A DNA stretch of 52,417 nucleotides, taken from NCBI GenBank assembly GCA_017475185.1, contig JAFVGB010000018.1, forward strand, positions 1 through 52,417. Reading direction: 5' to 3'. A program made the translations under genes and the position numbers. The notes beneath the pieces were generated by a model. That model was not told the DNA's origin and did not search any database. It worked only from the letters and a program-made list of their open reading frames with translations. The stretch comes from Clostridia bacterium. GTDB lineage: Bacteria > Bacillota_A > Clostridia > TANB77 > CAG-508. Shown here one piece after another: positions 8,835 to 17,969 of this stretch. The stretch's first letter is position 1, and the number at the start of each line of letters is the position of its first letter.

Positions 8835-9893
8835 ATGGCAAAAAAAGGAAACAATATCTATGAAAGAAAAGATGGACGGTTTGAAGGCAGGTTCTATGTA
8901 ATAGTAAATGGTAAAAGAAAAACCAAATATGTTTATGGAACATCTTATGAAGAGGTATTCCAGCGTCTCGAAACTGAAAAAGCTAAAATCAAAAGAACAA
9001 GCAAATCTGATTATCAGTCAATTACAGTTGCAGATGCATGTCAGAAATGGCTAGAAGCCAAAAAGACACAAATTTCTATAACAACTTTGCGGCAGTATCA
9101 ATTCAATCTTCAAAAGCATATAATAGATGATTTTGGAAAAATGGATGTTTACTGTTTAGCTCAAACTGAAGTAGAAATGGAGTTTAAGAAAAAGCTTGAA
9201 GGAAAAAATCTTAAGAAGAAAACAGCAAATACAATCAAGAGACTCTATCAAAATATATTAGAGTTCTCATTAAATGATGAAAAAAAGGAAAAAACAAACA
9301 TCAAAGAAGATGAAACCATGAAGCCAAAACAGTTGGATATCTTAAATGAACGAGAGGTCTCAAAACTTTCAGAATTCTTAAAAGAAAACACCGACACATG
9401 TAAAGCTGGTATTTTATGTATGCTTCGTTTAGGCTTAAAAACAGGAGAAGTATGTGCATTAAAGTGGTCAGACATAAGCTTCGATAGGTTAGAAATGACA
9501 ATCAATAAAATAGCTACAGGCCTTTCAAATGAAGTGTTGGAAATAAGAGAACGAATCATTCCTATACCGAAAGATGTAGCTGACATTCTGTATCTGCTTC
9601 GAAAAAACGCGGCAGACGCATATATTATAAGCGGCACATCAGCACCAATAATCAAAAGAACTTTTGAGAAGAAGCTTTCAAGCTATTTAAATCTTTTAAA
9701 GATTGAGGGAAAGTCCGGAAATTCTTTAAGAAATACTTTTGTATATAATGCACTTATGTCTAAAAAAATGGACATAAGAGTACTTGCGTATATTTTAGGT
9801 ATTGGACTAAGCGAACTGGAAAGGTTTACAGAAGTCATGGAGTTTCCTTGGGATATGGCAGAAATGCAATCTCAGATTGAACAGGTTCCGTAA
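8835..9893 (+). CDS. Tyrosine-recombinase-like protein with a degenerate active site
   Basis: The 352-residue protein has integrase architecture: an arm-type DNA-binding N-terminus (NIYERKDGRFEGRFYV, about 1-55), a SAM-like core-binding domain (about 60-150), and a catalytic-like domain (about 170-345). The expected catalytic set is largely gone. The 'GLRxGE' arginine is Lys (GLKTGEVCALKW), the HxLRH box is SLRNTF (both His lost), the LGH box is LGIG, and the Tyr position appears to be Phe (ERFTEV). It may therefore bind DNA without recombining. Codon use is less AT-biased than in its neighbours. It has its own ribosome binding site (ACGGAGG) and a strong terminator. Confidence 0.7.
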   Translation: MAKKGNNIYERKDGRFEGRFYVIVNGKRKTKYVYGTSYEEVFQRLETEKAKIKRTSKSDYQSITVADACQKWLEAKKTQISITTLRQYQFNLQKHIIDDFGKMDVYCLAQTEVEMEFKKKLEGKNLKKKTANTIKRLYQNILEFSLNDEKKEKTNIKEDETMKPKQLDILNEREVSKLSEFLKENTDTCKAGILCMLRLGLKTGEVCALKWSDISFDRLEMTINKIATGLSNEVLEIRERIIPIPKDVADILYLLRKNAADAYIISGTSAPIIKRTFEKKLSSYLNLLKIEGKSGNSLRNTFVYNALMSKKMDIRVLAYILGIGLSELERFTEVMEFPWDMAEMQSQIEQVP

Positions 9894-9897
9894 GAAT

Positions 9898-9928
9898 AAA
9901 AAGACTGCAGAATTTCTGCAGTCTTTTT
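9898..9928 (+). terminator. Intrinsic terminator
   Basis: AAAAGACTGCAG/CTGCAGTCTTTT stem with a 5-base loop and T-run, directly after the degenerate recombinase gene. Confidence 0.92.
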
Positions 9929-10013
9929 GTGTTAAATTTTTATAAAATAAAAATGGACATTTATTAAAATTATATGTATAATAAATTTAATTAAAATGAA
10001 AGGTGGTGCAATT

Positions 10014-10427
10014 ATGAAAAAAATAGCTAAGAGTTTTTTGCTAATAGCAGTAATGATGCTATTTTTAACTGTTTTGACTGGGTGTGGTGAAAATAAAAAA
10101 TTAGTTGCAACAAAAGATACAGAAGACAGCTTATATGGAAAATATTCAGAAACAGTTGAAATAACTTTTAAAGATAAAAAAGCAGACAAAATAGTTATGA
10201 CAAAGGATTTAGAAAGTCAAGAAAAAGCAAATAGCATAGGGGATTTACTAAAATACTTAGATGAAGATGAAATGAATGGATTAAAAATTGAACAAGATGG
10301 TAAAAAAATAATAACAACATTTGAACCATCAACTTTTATTCAAGAACAAAACTTAAAAGAAAGTAATTTATCAAGAGAATCTTTAAAAAAAGAATTAGAA
10401 GAAGAGGGATATAAAATAAATGAATAA
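10014..10427 (+). CDS. Small lipoprotein of unknown function, paired with a PBP gene
   Basis: The 137-residue protein has a lysine-rich N-terminus, a hydrophobic stretch and a lipobox LTGC (Cys at about 24), so it is a predicted membrane-anchored lipoprotein. The mature part is charged, with 'KYSETVEITFKDKKADKIVMTKD', a pattern seen in small YehR-like or DUF1307-like lipoproteins. The ATG at 10014 is preferred over one at 9996 because AAAGGTGG lies between them. Its stop overlaps the next start by 8 bases, so it is translationally coupled to the penicillin-binding protein and may act with it in the envelope. The function is unknown. Confidence 0.75.
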   Translation: MKKIAKSFLLIAVMMLFLTVLTGCGENKKLVATKDTEDSLYGKYSETVEITFKDKKADKIVMTKDLESQEKANSIGDLLKYLDEDEMNGLKIEQDGKKIITTFEPSTFIQEQNLKESNLSRESLKKELEEEGYKINE

Positions 10428-12480
10428 AAACAAAAAAGAAACAGTAATTTTTGGAATAATATTTATAATTTTAATTGTAGCAATATTAAGTATAATAGGA
10501 TATACATGGTATGCAAATAAAAAAGATAAAGAAAAAGAATTAAACACTCCTGAAGGTGTTATTTCAACATATATGGATTTTATAAATAATGAAAATTATA
10601 ATGATGCATATGAATTGCTAACTACATCAAGTAAAAACCAGATTTCAAAGGAAGATTTTGTATCAGCATATGAAAAAATAGATAATAAGCTTGATATTTC
10701 AAAAACAGAAATTATAAATACACAAATTGAAAAATCAGATGTTAATAATTCCAAAGCTACATACACAACAAAAATTGAATCTGCTTTTGGAGAAATACAA
10801 TTTGATAATTCAATTAAATTAAAAAAACAAGATGATAAAAAATATTATATTGAGTGGGATTATGCCTCAATTTATCCAAGTTTAGAAAAAAATGACAAGA
10901 TAGATATTACAAAAAATTATGCTAAAAGAGGAAGTTTAATAGATAGAAATGGAGTTCTATTAGCAGGAAGCGGATATATAGCATCTGTTGGTTTAGTACC
11001 AGGTTGGATGAATGAAGAAACAAAAACAGCAGACATAGCAAAAGTCGCGGAGTTATTAGGAACAACTTCAGAAACTATTAACAAAAAAATGAGTGCATCA
11101 TATGTTAAATCTGATACATTTGTTGAACTTGCAACAATTTCAAAACAAAGTCAAACTACATTAGCAGGTCTAGGTGAAATTAAAGGTGTAAAAATAAAAG
11201 ACATTTCATCAAGAGTATATCCATTGGGAGAAAAAGCTGCACATATTACAGGATATGTTCAAAAAGCTAATGCAGATGATTTAGAAAAAAACAAAACATA
11301 TGATGAAAATAGTTTAATTGGCAGAACAGGTTTAGAAAGTGTTTATGAAGAAAGATTAAAAGGAAAAGACGGATATGAAATAAATATAGTTGACGAAAAT
11401 GGAAAAACTAAAAAAACTATATTAAAAACAGAAAAAGAAGATGGAGAAAATATTAAATTAACAATAGATTCAGACATTCAAGAGGCAGTATATTTAAACT
11501 ATGTTGATGACAATAGTGCAACTGTTGTAATGAATCAGAAAACAGGAGAAATATTAGCATTAGTAAGTACTCCATCATATGATCCTAATAAATTTATAAT
11601 TGGAATGTCATCACAAGAATGGAATGAAATAAGTAATAATAAAAATAATCCATTATTAGCAAGGTTTACAAAAAGCTATGCACCAGGATCATCTTTTAAA
11701 CCTGTGACAGGCGCAATAGCATTACAAACAGGAACAATAACAGGTGAAACTGAATATGAAGCAAGTGGAACAAGTTGGCAAAAAGATAAATCATGGGGCT
11801 CATATTATATAACAACATTAAAAAAATATAATGGTTCAGCAAATCTTCAAAATGCTTTAATAAATTCAGATAATATATTTTTTGCAAAAACAGCATTAAA
11901 AATTGGAACAGAAAAGATGGAAGAACAATTAAAGAAAATTGGTTTTGAAAATGATATAGGATTTGAAATGAATCTTACAAAATCGAAAATTTCTAGCGAA
12001 GGAAAATTTACAAGTGAGGTTCAGCTAGCAGACAGTGGTTATGGTCAAGGACAAATTCAGCTAAATCCAGTTCATTTTGCAGCAATATATAGTGGATTTG
12101 CAAACAATGGAAATATTATAAAACCTTATATTGAATATAAAACAGATAATAAACCTGAATACTTAAAAGAAAATGCTTTTTCAAAAGAAGTAGCAAATGA
12201 GATAAAAAAAGATTTAATACAAGTTGTAGAAAGTCCAGAAGGAACAGCTCATCCAGGTAAAATAGAAGGAATTACAATCGCAGGGAAAACAGGAACTGCA
12301 GAAACAAAAGCAGCAAAAGGTGAAGATGCTAAAGAATATGGATGGTTTAATGCTTTTATAACAGATGAATCTAGTAGTAACAAGTTATTAGTTGTAAGTA
12401 TGGTAGAAAACGTTGAAAACAAAGGTGGAAGTACATATGTTGTTAATAAAGTAAAAAATATATTTCAAAAATACAAATAA
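10420..12480 (+). CDS. Class B penicillin-binding protein with MecA-type N-terminal domain
   Basis: This 686-residue transpeptidase cross-links peptidoglycan outside the membrane. It has one N-terminal transmembrane helix (about 8-30), then an NTF2-like MecA_N domain (TPEGVISTYMDFINNENYNDAYELL), a dimerisation domain (AKRGSLIDRNGVLLA to GRTGLESVYEERLKGKDG), and the transpeptidase domain. Active-site motifs are S424-S-F-K427 (APGSSFKPVTG), S483-D-N, and K623-T-G-T. The MecA_N arrangement is that of PBP2a/PbpC-like proteins, which often have low beta-lactam affinity. That last point is family knowledge and cannot be read here. Confidence 0.93.
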   Translation: MNKNKKETVIFGIIFIILIVAILSIIGYTWYANKKDKEKELNTPEGVISTYMDFINNENYNDAYELLTTSSKNQISKEDFVSAYEKIDNKLDISKTEIINTQIEKSDVNNSKATYTTKIESAFGEIQFDNSIKLKKQDDKKYYIEWDYASIYPSLEKNDKIDITKNYAKRGSLIDRNGVLLAGSGYIASVGLVPGWMNEETKTADIAKVAELLGTTSETINKKMSASYVKSDTFVELATISKQSQTTLAGLGEIKGVKIKDISSRVYPLGEKAAHITGYVQKANADDLEKNKTYDENSLIGRTGLESVYEERLKGKDGYEINIVDENGKTKKTILKTEKEDGENIKLTIDSDIQEAVYLNYVDDNSATVVMNQKTGEILALVSTPSYDPNKFIIGMSSQEWNEISNNKNNPLLARFTKSYAPGSSFKPVTGAIALQTGTITGETEYEASGTSWQKDKSWGSYYITTLKKYNGSANLQNALINSDNIFFAKTALKIGTEKMEEQLKKIGFENDIGFEMNLTKSKISSEGKFTSEVQLADSGYGQGQIQLNPVHFAAIYSGFANNGNIIKPYIEYKTDNKPEYLKENAFSKEVANEIKKDLIQVVESPEGTAHPGKIEGITIAGKTGTAETKAAKGEDAKEYGWFNAFITDESSSNKLLVVSMVENVENKGGSTYVVNKVKNIFQKYK

Positions 12481-12577
12481 TAGCAGTAAATACAAACTTG
12501 ACACATAAAATAAAATGTGATAAATTGTTCACATTCCAAGCAAATACAAAATACAGGAATAGAAGGAGGAACTTTTA

Positions 12578-12712
12578 ATGAGCGATACATGCAAAAACAA
12601 AGACACAGCAAAAGTCCCAAAACAAAATGGCAATTGCAAGCCTGTAAAAAATACATGCACGTGTTCTGGAAACTGTAGTAATTGTCCGCGGAGAAAAAAT
12701 CACGGCAAATAG
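12578..12712 (+). CDS. Cys-rich 44-residue peptide
   Basis: An ATG at 12578, with an excellent AGAAGGAGGA binding site 8 bases upstream, opens a 44-codon frame ending TAG. The peptide has six cysteines (5, 20, 27, 29, 33, 36), four of them in TCTCSGNCSNCPRRK. It has no signal peptide. Clustered CxC, CxxxC and CxxC suggest metal binding, but I recognise no family. It lies between the PBP and a His-rich CobW-type GTPase and has its own terminator. It could be a small metal-buffering protein; that is inference. Confidence 0.65.
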   Translation: MSDTCKNKDTAKVPKQNGNCKPVKNTCTCSGNCSNCPRRKNHGK

Positions 12713-12757
12713 AAAAGTAACACGTCATGAAAAAAGCAATAATTTAAAAAGCGGAAA

Positions 12758-12786
12758 AGAGTTGTTGTATAACAGCTCTTTTTTGA
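12758..12786 (+). terminator. Intrinsic terminator
   Basis: AGAGTTGTT pairs with AACAGCTCT (one G-U) around a 4-base loop, followed by a T-run. It ends the transcript of the Cys-rich peptide. Confidence 0.8.
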
Positions 12787-12859
12787 TAGATAAATTATAA
12801 AAACAACCTATTGACAAGATGTGATATAATAATTGAAGTATAAAAAGGAGGAATTAACA

Positions 12860-14107
12860 ATGGAAAATAAAATAACACCTATAACATTATTAACAGGATA
12901 TTTAGGCGCAGGAAAAACAACATTAATGAATCATATATTATCAAATCAAGAAGGATACAAAGTAGCGGTAATAGTAAATGATATTGGTGAGGTAAATATT
13001 GATGCAAAATTAATTGCAGATGGAGGTTTTATACAAGAAAAAGATAGTGGTAAAGTTGTTCCATTATCAAATGGATGTATTTGTTGTACTCTTAAAGAAG
13101 ATTTAATGCAACAAATTGTTGATATATTAAAAACAAGACAATTTGATTATATTATGATAGAAGCAAGCGGTATTTGTGAACCATTACCAATTGCTCAAAC
13201 TATAACAGTTCTTGCTAATTCTTTAGAACAATATGGATTACCAAAAATGTGCAGATTAGACAATGTTGTAACAGTTGTAGATAGTTTACGTTTAGCTAGC
13301 GAATTTGGTTGTGGAGAAGATTTAGTAAAAGAGAACATTGATGATGAAGATATCGAAAACTTATTAATAGAGCAAATTGAATTTTGCAATGTAATTGTTT
13401 TAAATAAAGTTGATGAAGTTACAGAAGAACAATTAAATACAGTTAAAGCAGTTATTAAAAAATTACAACCAACAGCAAAAATAATAGAAACAAATTATGC
13501 AAAAGTAGATGTTAAAGAAATAATGGATACAAATAATTTTGATTTTGAAAAAATTACAAGTTCAGCAGGATGGATTCAAGAGTTAGAAAATGATGAAAAT
13601 GAAGAAGAACATCACGATGAGCATCATCATGATCATGACGAAGACGAAGATGAACACGAACATGAACATCATCACCATGACCATAAAGAAGAACATCATG
13701 AACATCATCACCATCACCATGATCATGATGAAGGTGAAGCAGAAGAATATGGCATTTCAACATTTGTGTATACTTCAAGAAAACCATTTGATGTGAAAAA
13801 ATTTGAAAAATATATAAATGAAAAATTTCCAAAAACAGTTATCAGATGTAAAGGTTTAGTATGGTTTAAATCAGATTATGATATGTCATATTTATTTGAA
13901 CAAGCAGGAAAACAATTTAAAATTTCTGAAACTGGGTATTGGTTAGCTTCTGCTCCAAAAGAAGATTTAGAGCAAATTATTAAAAATGATCCAGATGCTT
14001 TAAAAGACTGGGATGATGAAGTTGGAGATAGAATGGTTAAATTAGTATTTATCGGAAGAAAAATGGATAAAGAACAAATAATCAAAGATTTAAATGAGTT
14101 AGTTTAA
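12860..14107 (+). CDS. CobW/COG0523-family GTPase with His-rich metal-binding insert
   Basis: The 415-residue G3E GTPase has Walker A GYLGAGKTT (13-21), the diagnostic metal site C-I-C-C (73-76), IEASGICEPLP, and NKVDE. About residues 245-300 form an Asp/Glu/His-rich stretch with dozens of histidines, typical of zinc or nickel binding. A CobW_C domain follows (ISTFVYTSRKPFDVKKFE...). Such proteins act as metallochaperones, often for zinc, delivering the metal with GTP hydrolysis. The start at 12860 is set by AAAAAGGAGG; an upstream in-frame ATG (12833) has no good site. No clear Zur box is seen. The Cys-rich peptide lies just upstream. Confidence 0.9.
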   Translation: MENKITPITLLTGYLGAGKTTLMNHILSNQEGYKVAVIVNDIGEVNIDAKLIADGGFIQEKDSGKVVPLSNGCICCTLKEDLMQQIVDILKTRQFDYIMIEASGICEPLPIAQTITVLANSLEQYGLPKMCRLDNVVTVVDSLRLASEFGCGEDLVKENIDDEDIENLLIEQIEFCNVIVLNKVDEVTEEQLNTVKAVIKKLQPTAKIIETNYAKVDVKEIMDTNNFDFEKITSSAGWIQELENDENEEEHHDEHHHDHDEDEDEHEHEHHHHDHKEEHHEHHHHHHDHDEGEAEEYGISTFVYTSRKPFDVKKFEKYINEKFPKTVIRCKGLVWFKSDYDMSYLFEQAGKQFKISETGYWLASAPKEDLEQIIKNDPDALKDWDDEVGDRMVKLVFIGRKMDKEQIIKDLNELV

Positions 14108-14111
14108 AATA

Positions 14112-14170
14112 AAAAAGATTAGAAATTGAAGTTAGTAATATGAAGTCTATCTAATTTTCTAATCTTTTTT
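14112..14170 (+). terminator. Intrinsic terminator
   Basis: AAAAGATTAGAAATT pairs with AATTTTCTAATCTTTT (one unpaired base) around a longer AT-rich loop and ends in a T-run. Confidence 0.75.
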
Positions 14171-14312
14171 TGCTTTTGTACAGATAACATGCAAATTGCT
14201 TTTTTATGTAAATTGTGGTATAATAATTGTTATAAGCAAAGTGCAAAGCAAAAACTCCATAAAAGCACTTAAAAAATTAAACTAAACAGGCAATTGCCAG
14301 GAGGAACAACTT

Positions 14313-14720
14313 ATGAAAAAGGTTTTAGCATTCACATTAGCATTCGGAATTTTGATTGCGTCAGGTTCTTACGCTGTAAAAATAGCTAACGAATCAGCAA
14401 AAGCAAAAGAGTATGAAGAACGCACAGGAACATCAGCAGAAAACAAGCAGTATGCCAAAAATTATGCAGAAAGCGAAATTCTTGGAATACTGTATGAGAA
14501 ATATCCCAATCTTAGCCCGCTGGCAGAAGAAATTCGTATTTCTAAAATTTGCGGTGTTAACGATAAGGATGAAATCTGGTTTGATTATTTCGTGAAATCA
14601 AGCGCAGAATCAAGCGAATCATATGATGGATACTATTATGAGTTTAAGCATGAATGCGTTAATATGAGCCAGATTACTGATAATGATGAGGTGATTACAT
14701 GGTTCAAAAATAATCTTTAA
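14313..14720 (+). CDS. Predicted secreted protein of unknown function
   Basis: This 135-residue protein has a clear signal peptide (MKKVLAFTLAFGILIASGSYA, cleavage likely after SYA). The mature part, 'KQYAKNYAESEILGILYEKYPNLSPLAEEIRISKICG' split over two helices, and a C-terminal Tyr/Glu-rich half match no family I know. It has a strong ribosome binding site (CAGGAGG), its own TATAAT box near 14219 and its own terminator. Codon use (CGC, CCG, CTG, AGC) is clearly less AT-rich than in adjacent genes, suggesting acquisition. Two cysteines could form a disulfide. Confidence 0.65.
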   Translation: MKKVLAFTLAFGILIASGSYAVKIANESAKAKEYEERTGTSAENKQYAKNYAESEILGILYEKYPNLSPLAEEIRISKICGVNDKDEIWFDYFVKSSAESSESYDGYYYEFKHECVNMSQITDNDEVITWFKNNL

Positions 14721-14721
14721 C

Positions 14722-14750
14722 AAAAGGCATCCCTTTTTGGGATGCTTTTT
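14722..14750 (+). terminator. Intrinsic terminator
   Basis: AAGGCATCCC/GGGATGCTTTTT hairpin with a 5-T loop and T-run. Confidence 0.92.
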
Positions 14751-14842
14751 ATTTAATGAGATAAATTTATTATTAAGTAAAACTCATGTATCAAAAAAAA
14801 TTCCAAAATCATATTATATGAAAAATGAATGGAGGTTTATTT

Positions 14843-15532
14843 ATGGATTATGAAATAATGATGAACGGAAATGTAAAAATTCGGACAATTAGCACCAGAC
14901 TTTGAAGCTGAAACAACAATGGGAAATATAAAATTATCAGATTACAGAGGAAAGTGGCTAGTTTTTTTTTCACATCCACGGCGATTTTACTCCAGTGTGT
15001 ACAACAGAGTTTATTGCATTTTCAAAAGCAAATGTATATTTTGAAAAATTAAATACAAGTCTATTACGGACTTAGTGTAGATTCAAATTCATCACATCTA
15101 GCATGGTTATATAACATATATTGTATGACAGGAATAACAGTACCATTTCCCGTTATTGCAGATAGAAATGGCGAAATTGCAAGAAAATATGGAATGATTG
15201 CATCAGACATAAATACAACTGCAACTGTTAGAAATGTTTTTATTATAGATGATAAAAGTAGAATAAGATTGATATTAGTGTATCCAATGAATGTAGGAAG
15301 ATGTATACCAGAAATATTACGTGCAGTTCAAGCTCTACAAATTGCAGATAGTAATAATGCATCAACACCTGCAAATTGGTTACCATGTAATCCTGTAATT
15401 GTGCCAAATCCAAATACATATGAAAAATTAATCAAAAGAAATAAAGAAATTCAAGAAAATAGAAACGGAATGAGTAGGTATTTAAGTTTTAGAAATGCAG
15501 ATAATTGTGAGAATATTAATAAAATAATTTGA
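14843..15532 (+). pseudogene. Peroxiredoxin (1-Cys/Prx6-like), broken by three +1 insertions
   Basis: The ATG at 14843 follows TGGAGG. Removing single C bases at 14882, 14979 and 15067 restores one continuous reading frame: K-I-G-QLAPDFEAETTMGNIKLSDYR, then [16 protein letters not shown] with the peroxidatic Cys, then [15 protein letters not shown], then the intact 3' half (15125-15532), which includes ITVPFPVIADRNGEIARKYGMI. The insertions sum to 3, so start and end are in phase. The 3' half gives a 135-residue frame without the catalytic Cys. Prx6-type enzymes reduce peroxides. It may be truly broken, or the insertions may be sequence errors. Confidence 0.8.
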
Positions 15533-15635
15533 ACTAAGTATTCGAAAATTGAAAATTAGAATTATATGTGATATATTATAAATATTAAAAAGCTAAATAA
15601 AATGAAATATTTAATAACAAAAGAGAGGAGCAAAT

Positions 15636-16355
15636 ATGAGTAGTAAAAACAAAGTAAAAATCGTAAAAATATTAACTTTAATATTAGTAATTGCAATATT
15701 TACAATTGCAACAATATATTTTATACCAGTAATTAAGGAATTATCTACACCAGAAGGAAAGATAGCATTCAAAGACAAAGTGCAAAATTCTGGCTTTTTA
15801 GGAATGTTGTCATTGTTTGGATTACAAGTTGCACAAATATTTTTATTTATAATTCCTGGTGAACCAATTGAGATTGTTACAGGAATGTGTTACGGAGGCT
15901 TTTGGGGAACAGTTTTTATATTAGCGTCAGCTTGCATAATATCAACAGGAATCTTCTTTTTAGTAAGAATGTTAGGACAAAAGTTTGTGTATGCGTTTAG
16001 TGATGAGGAAAAAGTTAAAAAAATAGAAAACAGTAAATTATTTCAAGATCCTAAAAAGGTGGAAATAATAATGTTTATCTTATTTTTATTGCCAGGAACT
16101 CCAAAAGATTTATTAGTATATATTGCAGGATTGTTACCAGTAAAGCCATGGAGATTTATAGTGATTTCAACATTGGCGAGAATTCCTTCAGTAGTATCTT
16201 CAACATATGCAGGTGAAAAAATATTATCTGGAAATTTTAAAATGGCTGGTATTATATATGCTGTAATAATTGTTATTGTAGTTGCTTTTATATTTATAAT
16301 TAATAAATTTGATAAAAGTAAAATGACAGAAGAGGCTATAAAAACAATAAAGTAG
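15636..16355 (+). CDS. TVP38/TMEM64 (VTT-domain) membrane protein
   Basis: The 239-residue protein has about six hydrophobic segments and the VTT/SNARE-associated signature. The first re-entrant motif is FIIPGEPIEIVTGMCYGGFWGTV, here broken as FIIPGEPIEI and GMCYGGFWGT, and the second is FLLPGTPKDLLVYIAGLLPV, including R...P-S. Relatives (DedA superfamily) are linked to lipid transport or membrane homeostasis. It stands alone, with an AGAGAGGAGC binding site. The substrate is not known. Confidence 0.85.
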   Translation: MSSKNKVKIVKILTLILVIAIFTIATIYFIPVIKELSTPEGKIAFKDKVQNSGFLGMLSLFGLQVAQIFLFIIPGEPIEIVTGMCYGGFWGTVFILASACIISTGIFFLVRMLGQKFVYAFSDEEKVKKIENSKLFQDPKKVEIIMFILFLLPGTPKDLLVYIAGLLPVKPWRFIVISTLARIPSVVSSTYAGEKILSGNFKMAGIIYAVIIVIVVAFIFIINKFDKSKMTEEAIKTIK

Positions 16356-16508
16356 ACTAAAAGCAAAACAATATTTTCAACTCAAAAACAGTGATTTCAG
16401 ATAGAAATAAAAACTAAACATAATTATCAAAAAATGCTTGAAATTATAATAATATGTGTTATAATACCAAAGTGTTAAAGCGTATTATGTAAAAATAGAA
16501 GGGATAAT

Positions 16509-17213
16509 ATGTTAAGTTGTGTGGATAATAAAATAAAGATATTGTTAGTAGAAGATAGTAAAACAATAATTGAAGGATTAGAATATTTATTAAAAAGAGA
16601 AGGTTTTAATGTAGAAATTGTAAGTAATAAAATAAATGCGATAGAAGCGATAAATAAAAATGCATTTGATTTATTTTTATTAGATGTGCAACTTCCAGAT
16701 GGAACAGGATTTGAGATTTGTAAATATATAAAAAATATTTCAAATAAACCTATTATATTCGTTTCAGCAAGAGATGAAGAAATAAACATTGTGTATGGAC
16801 TAGATATAGGTGCAGATGATTATATAACAAAACCATTTAGAAATAATGAATTAATTTCTAGAATAAAATCAGTTTTAAGAAGATATACTTCAAAAGGCGA
16901 AAACAAAAATATAATTAATTATAAAAATCTCGAAGTAGATTTAGATAAAGCCAAAGTATATAATAATTCAAAAGAAATATATTTAACTAGTCTAGAATAC
17001 AAAATATTATTAATGTTTCTTAATAATGTTAATAAAGTAATAACAAGAGAAGAGTTACTTGAAAAAGTTTGGGACATTGACGGAAATTTTGTAAATGATA
17101 ATACATTATCTGTATACATAAAAAGACTAAGATTAAAAATTTCTGACCATAAGAATAATAAAAAAGACTTAATTCAAACAGTAAGAGGAATGGGATATAT
17201 TTTAAATAGATAA
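16509..17213 (+). CDS. OmpR/PhoB-family response regulator (orphan)
   Basis: The receiver domain (about 8-120) has acidic VEDS, the phospho-acceptor Asp in LFLLDVQLPDGTGFE, a switch Ser in FVSARDE, and Lys in DDYITKPF. The C-terminal winged helix (about 135-232) shows YLTSLEYKILLMFLNN and the recognition part VNDNTLSVYIKRLRLKI, ending TVRGMGYILNR. It binds DNA as a phosphorylated dimer. No histidine kinase lies next to it; the downstream region goes straight to a terminator and a GNAT gene, so its kinase must be elsewhere. Base composition is like the native genes. Confidence 0.92.
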   Translation: MLSCVDNKIKILLVEDSKTIIEGLEYLLKREGFNVEIVSNKINAIEAINKNAFDLFLLDVQLPDGTGFEICKYIKNISNKPIIFVSARDEEINIVYGLDIGADDYITKPFRNNELISRIKSVLRRYTSKGENKNIINYKNLEVDLDKAKVYNNSKEIYLTSLEYKILLMFLNNVNKVITREELLEKVWDIDGNFVNDNTLSVYIKRLRLKISDHKNNKKDLIQTVRGMGYILNR

Positions 17214-17247
17214 GTGACTAAAATTTAATTATTTTAGTCACTTATTT
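17211..17247 (+). terminator. Intrinsic terminator overlapping the regulator's stop codon
   Basis: TAAGTGACTAAAAT pairs perfectly with ATTTTAGTCACTTA. The stem begins at the stop codon of the response regulator. Confidence 0.85.
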
Positions 17248-17342
17248 GTCATAAATGATTTTTATAATAATGTCTGCTGTCGCTAAATATTAGGAGTAAT
17301 GAAATATTAGTGTTTACAGTAATTGTAAAAAGGGGAGATTTT

Positions 17343-17969
17343 ATGACAAAGCATTTTAAAACAAGTAATGTTATTGTAAGAAGATTTGAATTAAAGGATG
17401 CAGAACAAGCATATCTAAATCTTGATTCAAATGAAAATGAAGAAGGTAGTGATAACATTAACAAAGTTGGAAAAAACGAAAGAAAAATGGTTGAAGGCAT
17501 AGAAAAAACTAAAATGATTATAAAATCAGCAATTAACGAATATTACACAGATGAACCAATCTGGGCAGTTGAAGATAAAGCAACAAAAAACTTGGTAGGG
17601 AGTATCCAAGTTAGTAATTATTCGCCAAAAAACAAAATGTGCAATATTTCATGGATGATGTCGTATAAACATTGGGATAATAATTTTATGAAAGATGCAT
17701 TAACACAAATATTCAATTTTCTATTTACAAAAAAGAATGTTGAATTAATAGAATGTTCATATTATGAACAAAATGCAAACACTAATATAATATTAGAAGA
17801 AATAGGAATGAAGAAAGAAGCAACTTTAAGAGACAGAAGAATTAATGAAAAAACACAAGAAAAGGAAAACTTTGTTATTTATTCGATAAATAAACAAGAA
17901 TTTTTTGAAAGTGTTAATGAAAAAATATTAGGACACAGATATTATAAACAACTAAAAAGAAAAATTTAA
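17343..17969 (+). CDS. GNAT acetyltransferase, RimJ/RimL-like
   Basis: The 208-residue protein begins TKHFKTSNVIVRRFELKDAEQAY, the 'L.LR....D' start of RimJ/RimL-type N-acetyltransferases. Later it has 'NISWMMSYKHWDNNFMKDAL' and 'ANTNIILEEIGMKKEATLRD'. It probably acetylates a protein N-terminus or a small amine. The ATG at 17343 follows AAAGGGGAG; a frame extension to 17310 has no binding site. The acetyl-CoA loop is weaker than usual. Confidence 0.75.
   Translation: MTKHFKTSNVIVRRFELKDAEQAYLNLDSNENEEGSDNINKVGKNERKMVEGIEKTKMIIKSAINEYYTDEPIWAVEDKATKNLVGSIQVSNYSPKNKMCNISWMMSYKHWDNNFMKDALTQIFNFLFTKKNVELIECSYYEQNANTNIILEEIGMKKEATLRDRRINEKTQEKENFVIYSINKQEFFESVNEKILGHRYYKQLKRKI

Noticed and set aside
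12811..12830. TTGACA and TATAAT before the CobW gene read as a promoter
   Set aside because: Only 8 bases separate them, too few for a sigma-A promoter; only an extended -10 could be real.
13554..13832. Frames in other phases through the His-rich tract of the CobW gene
   Set aside because: They are repeats of CAT/GAT read out of phase, giving artificial His/Asp or Met/Ile runs.
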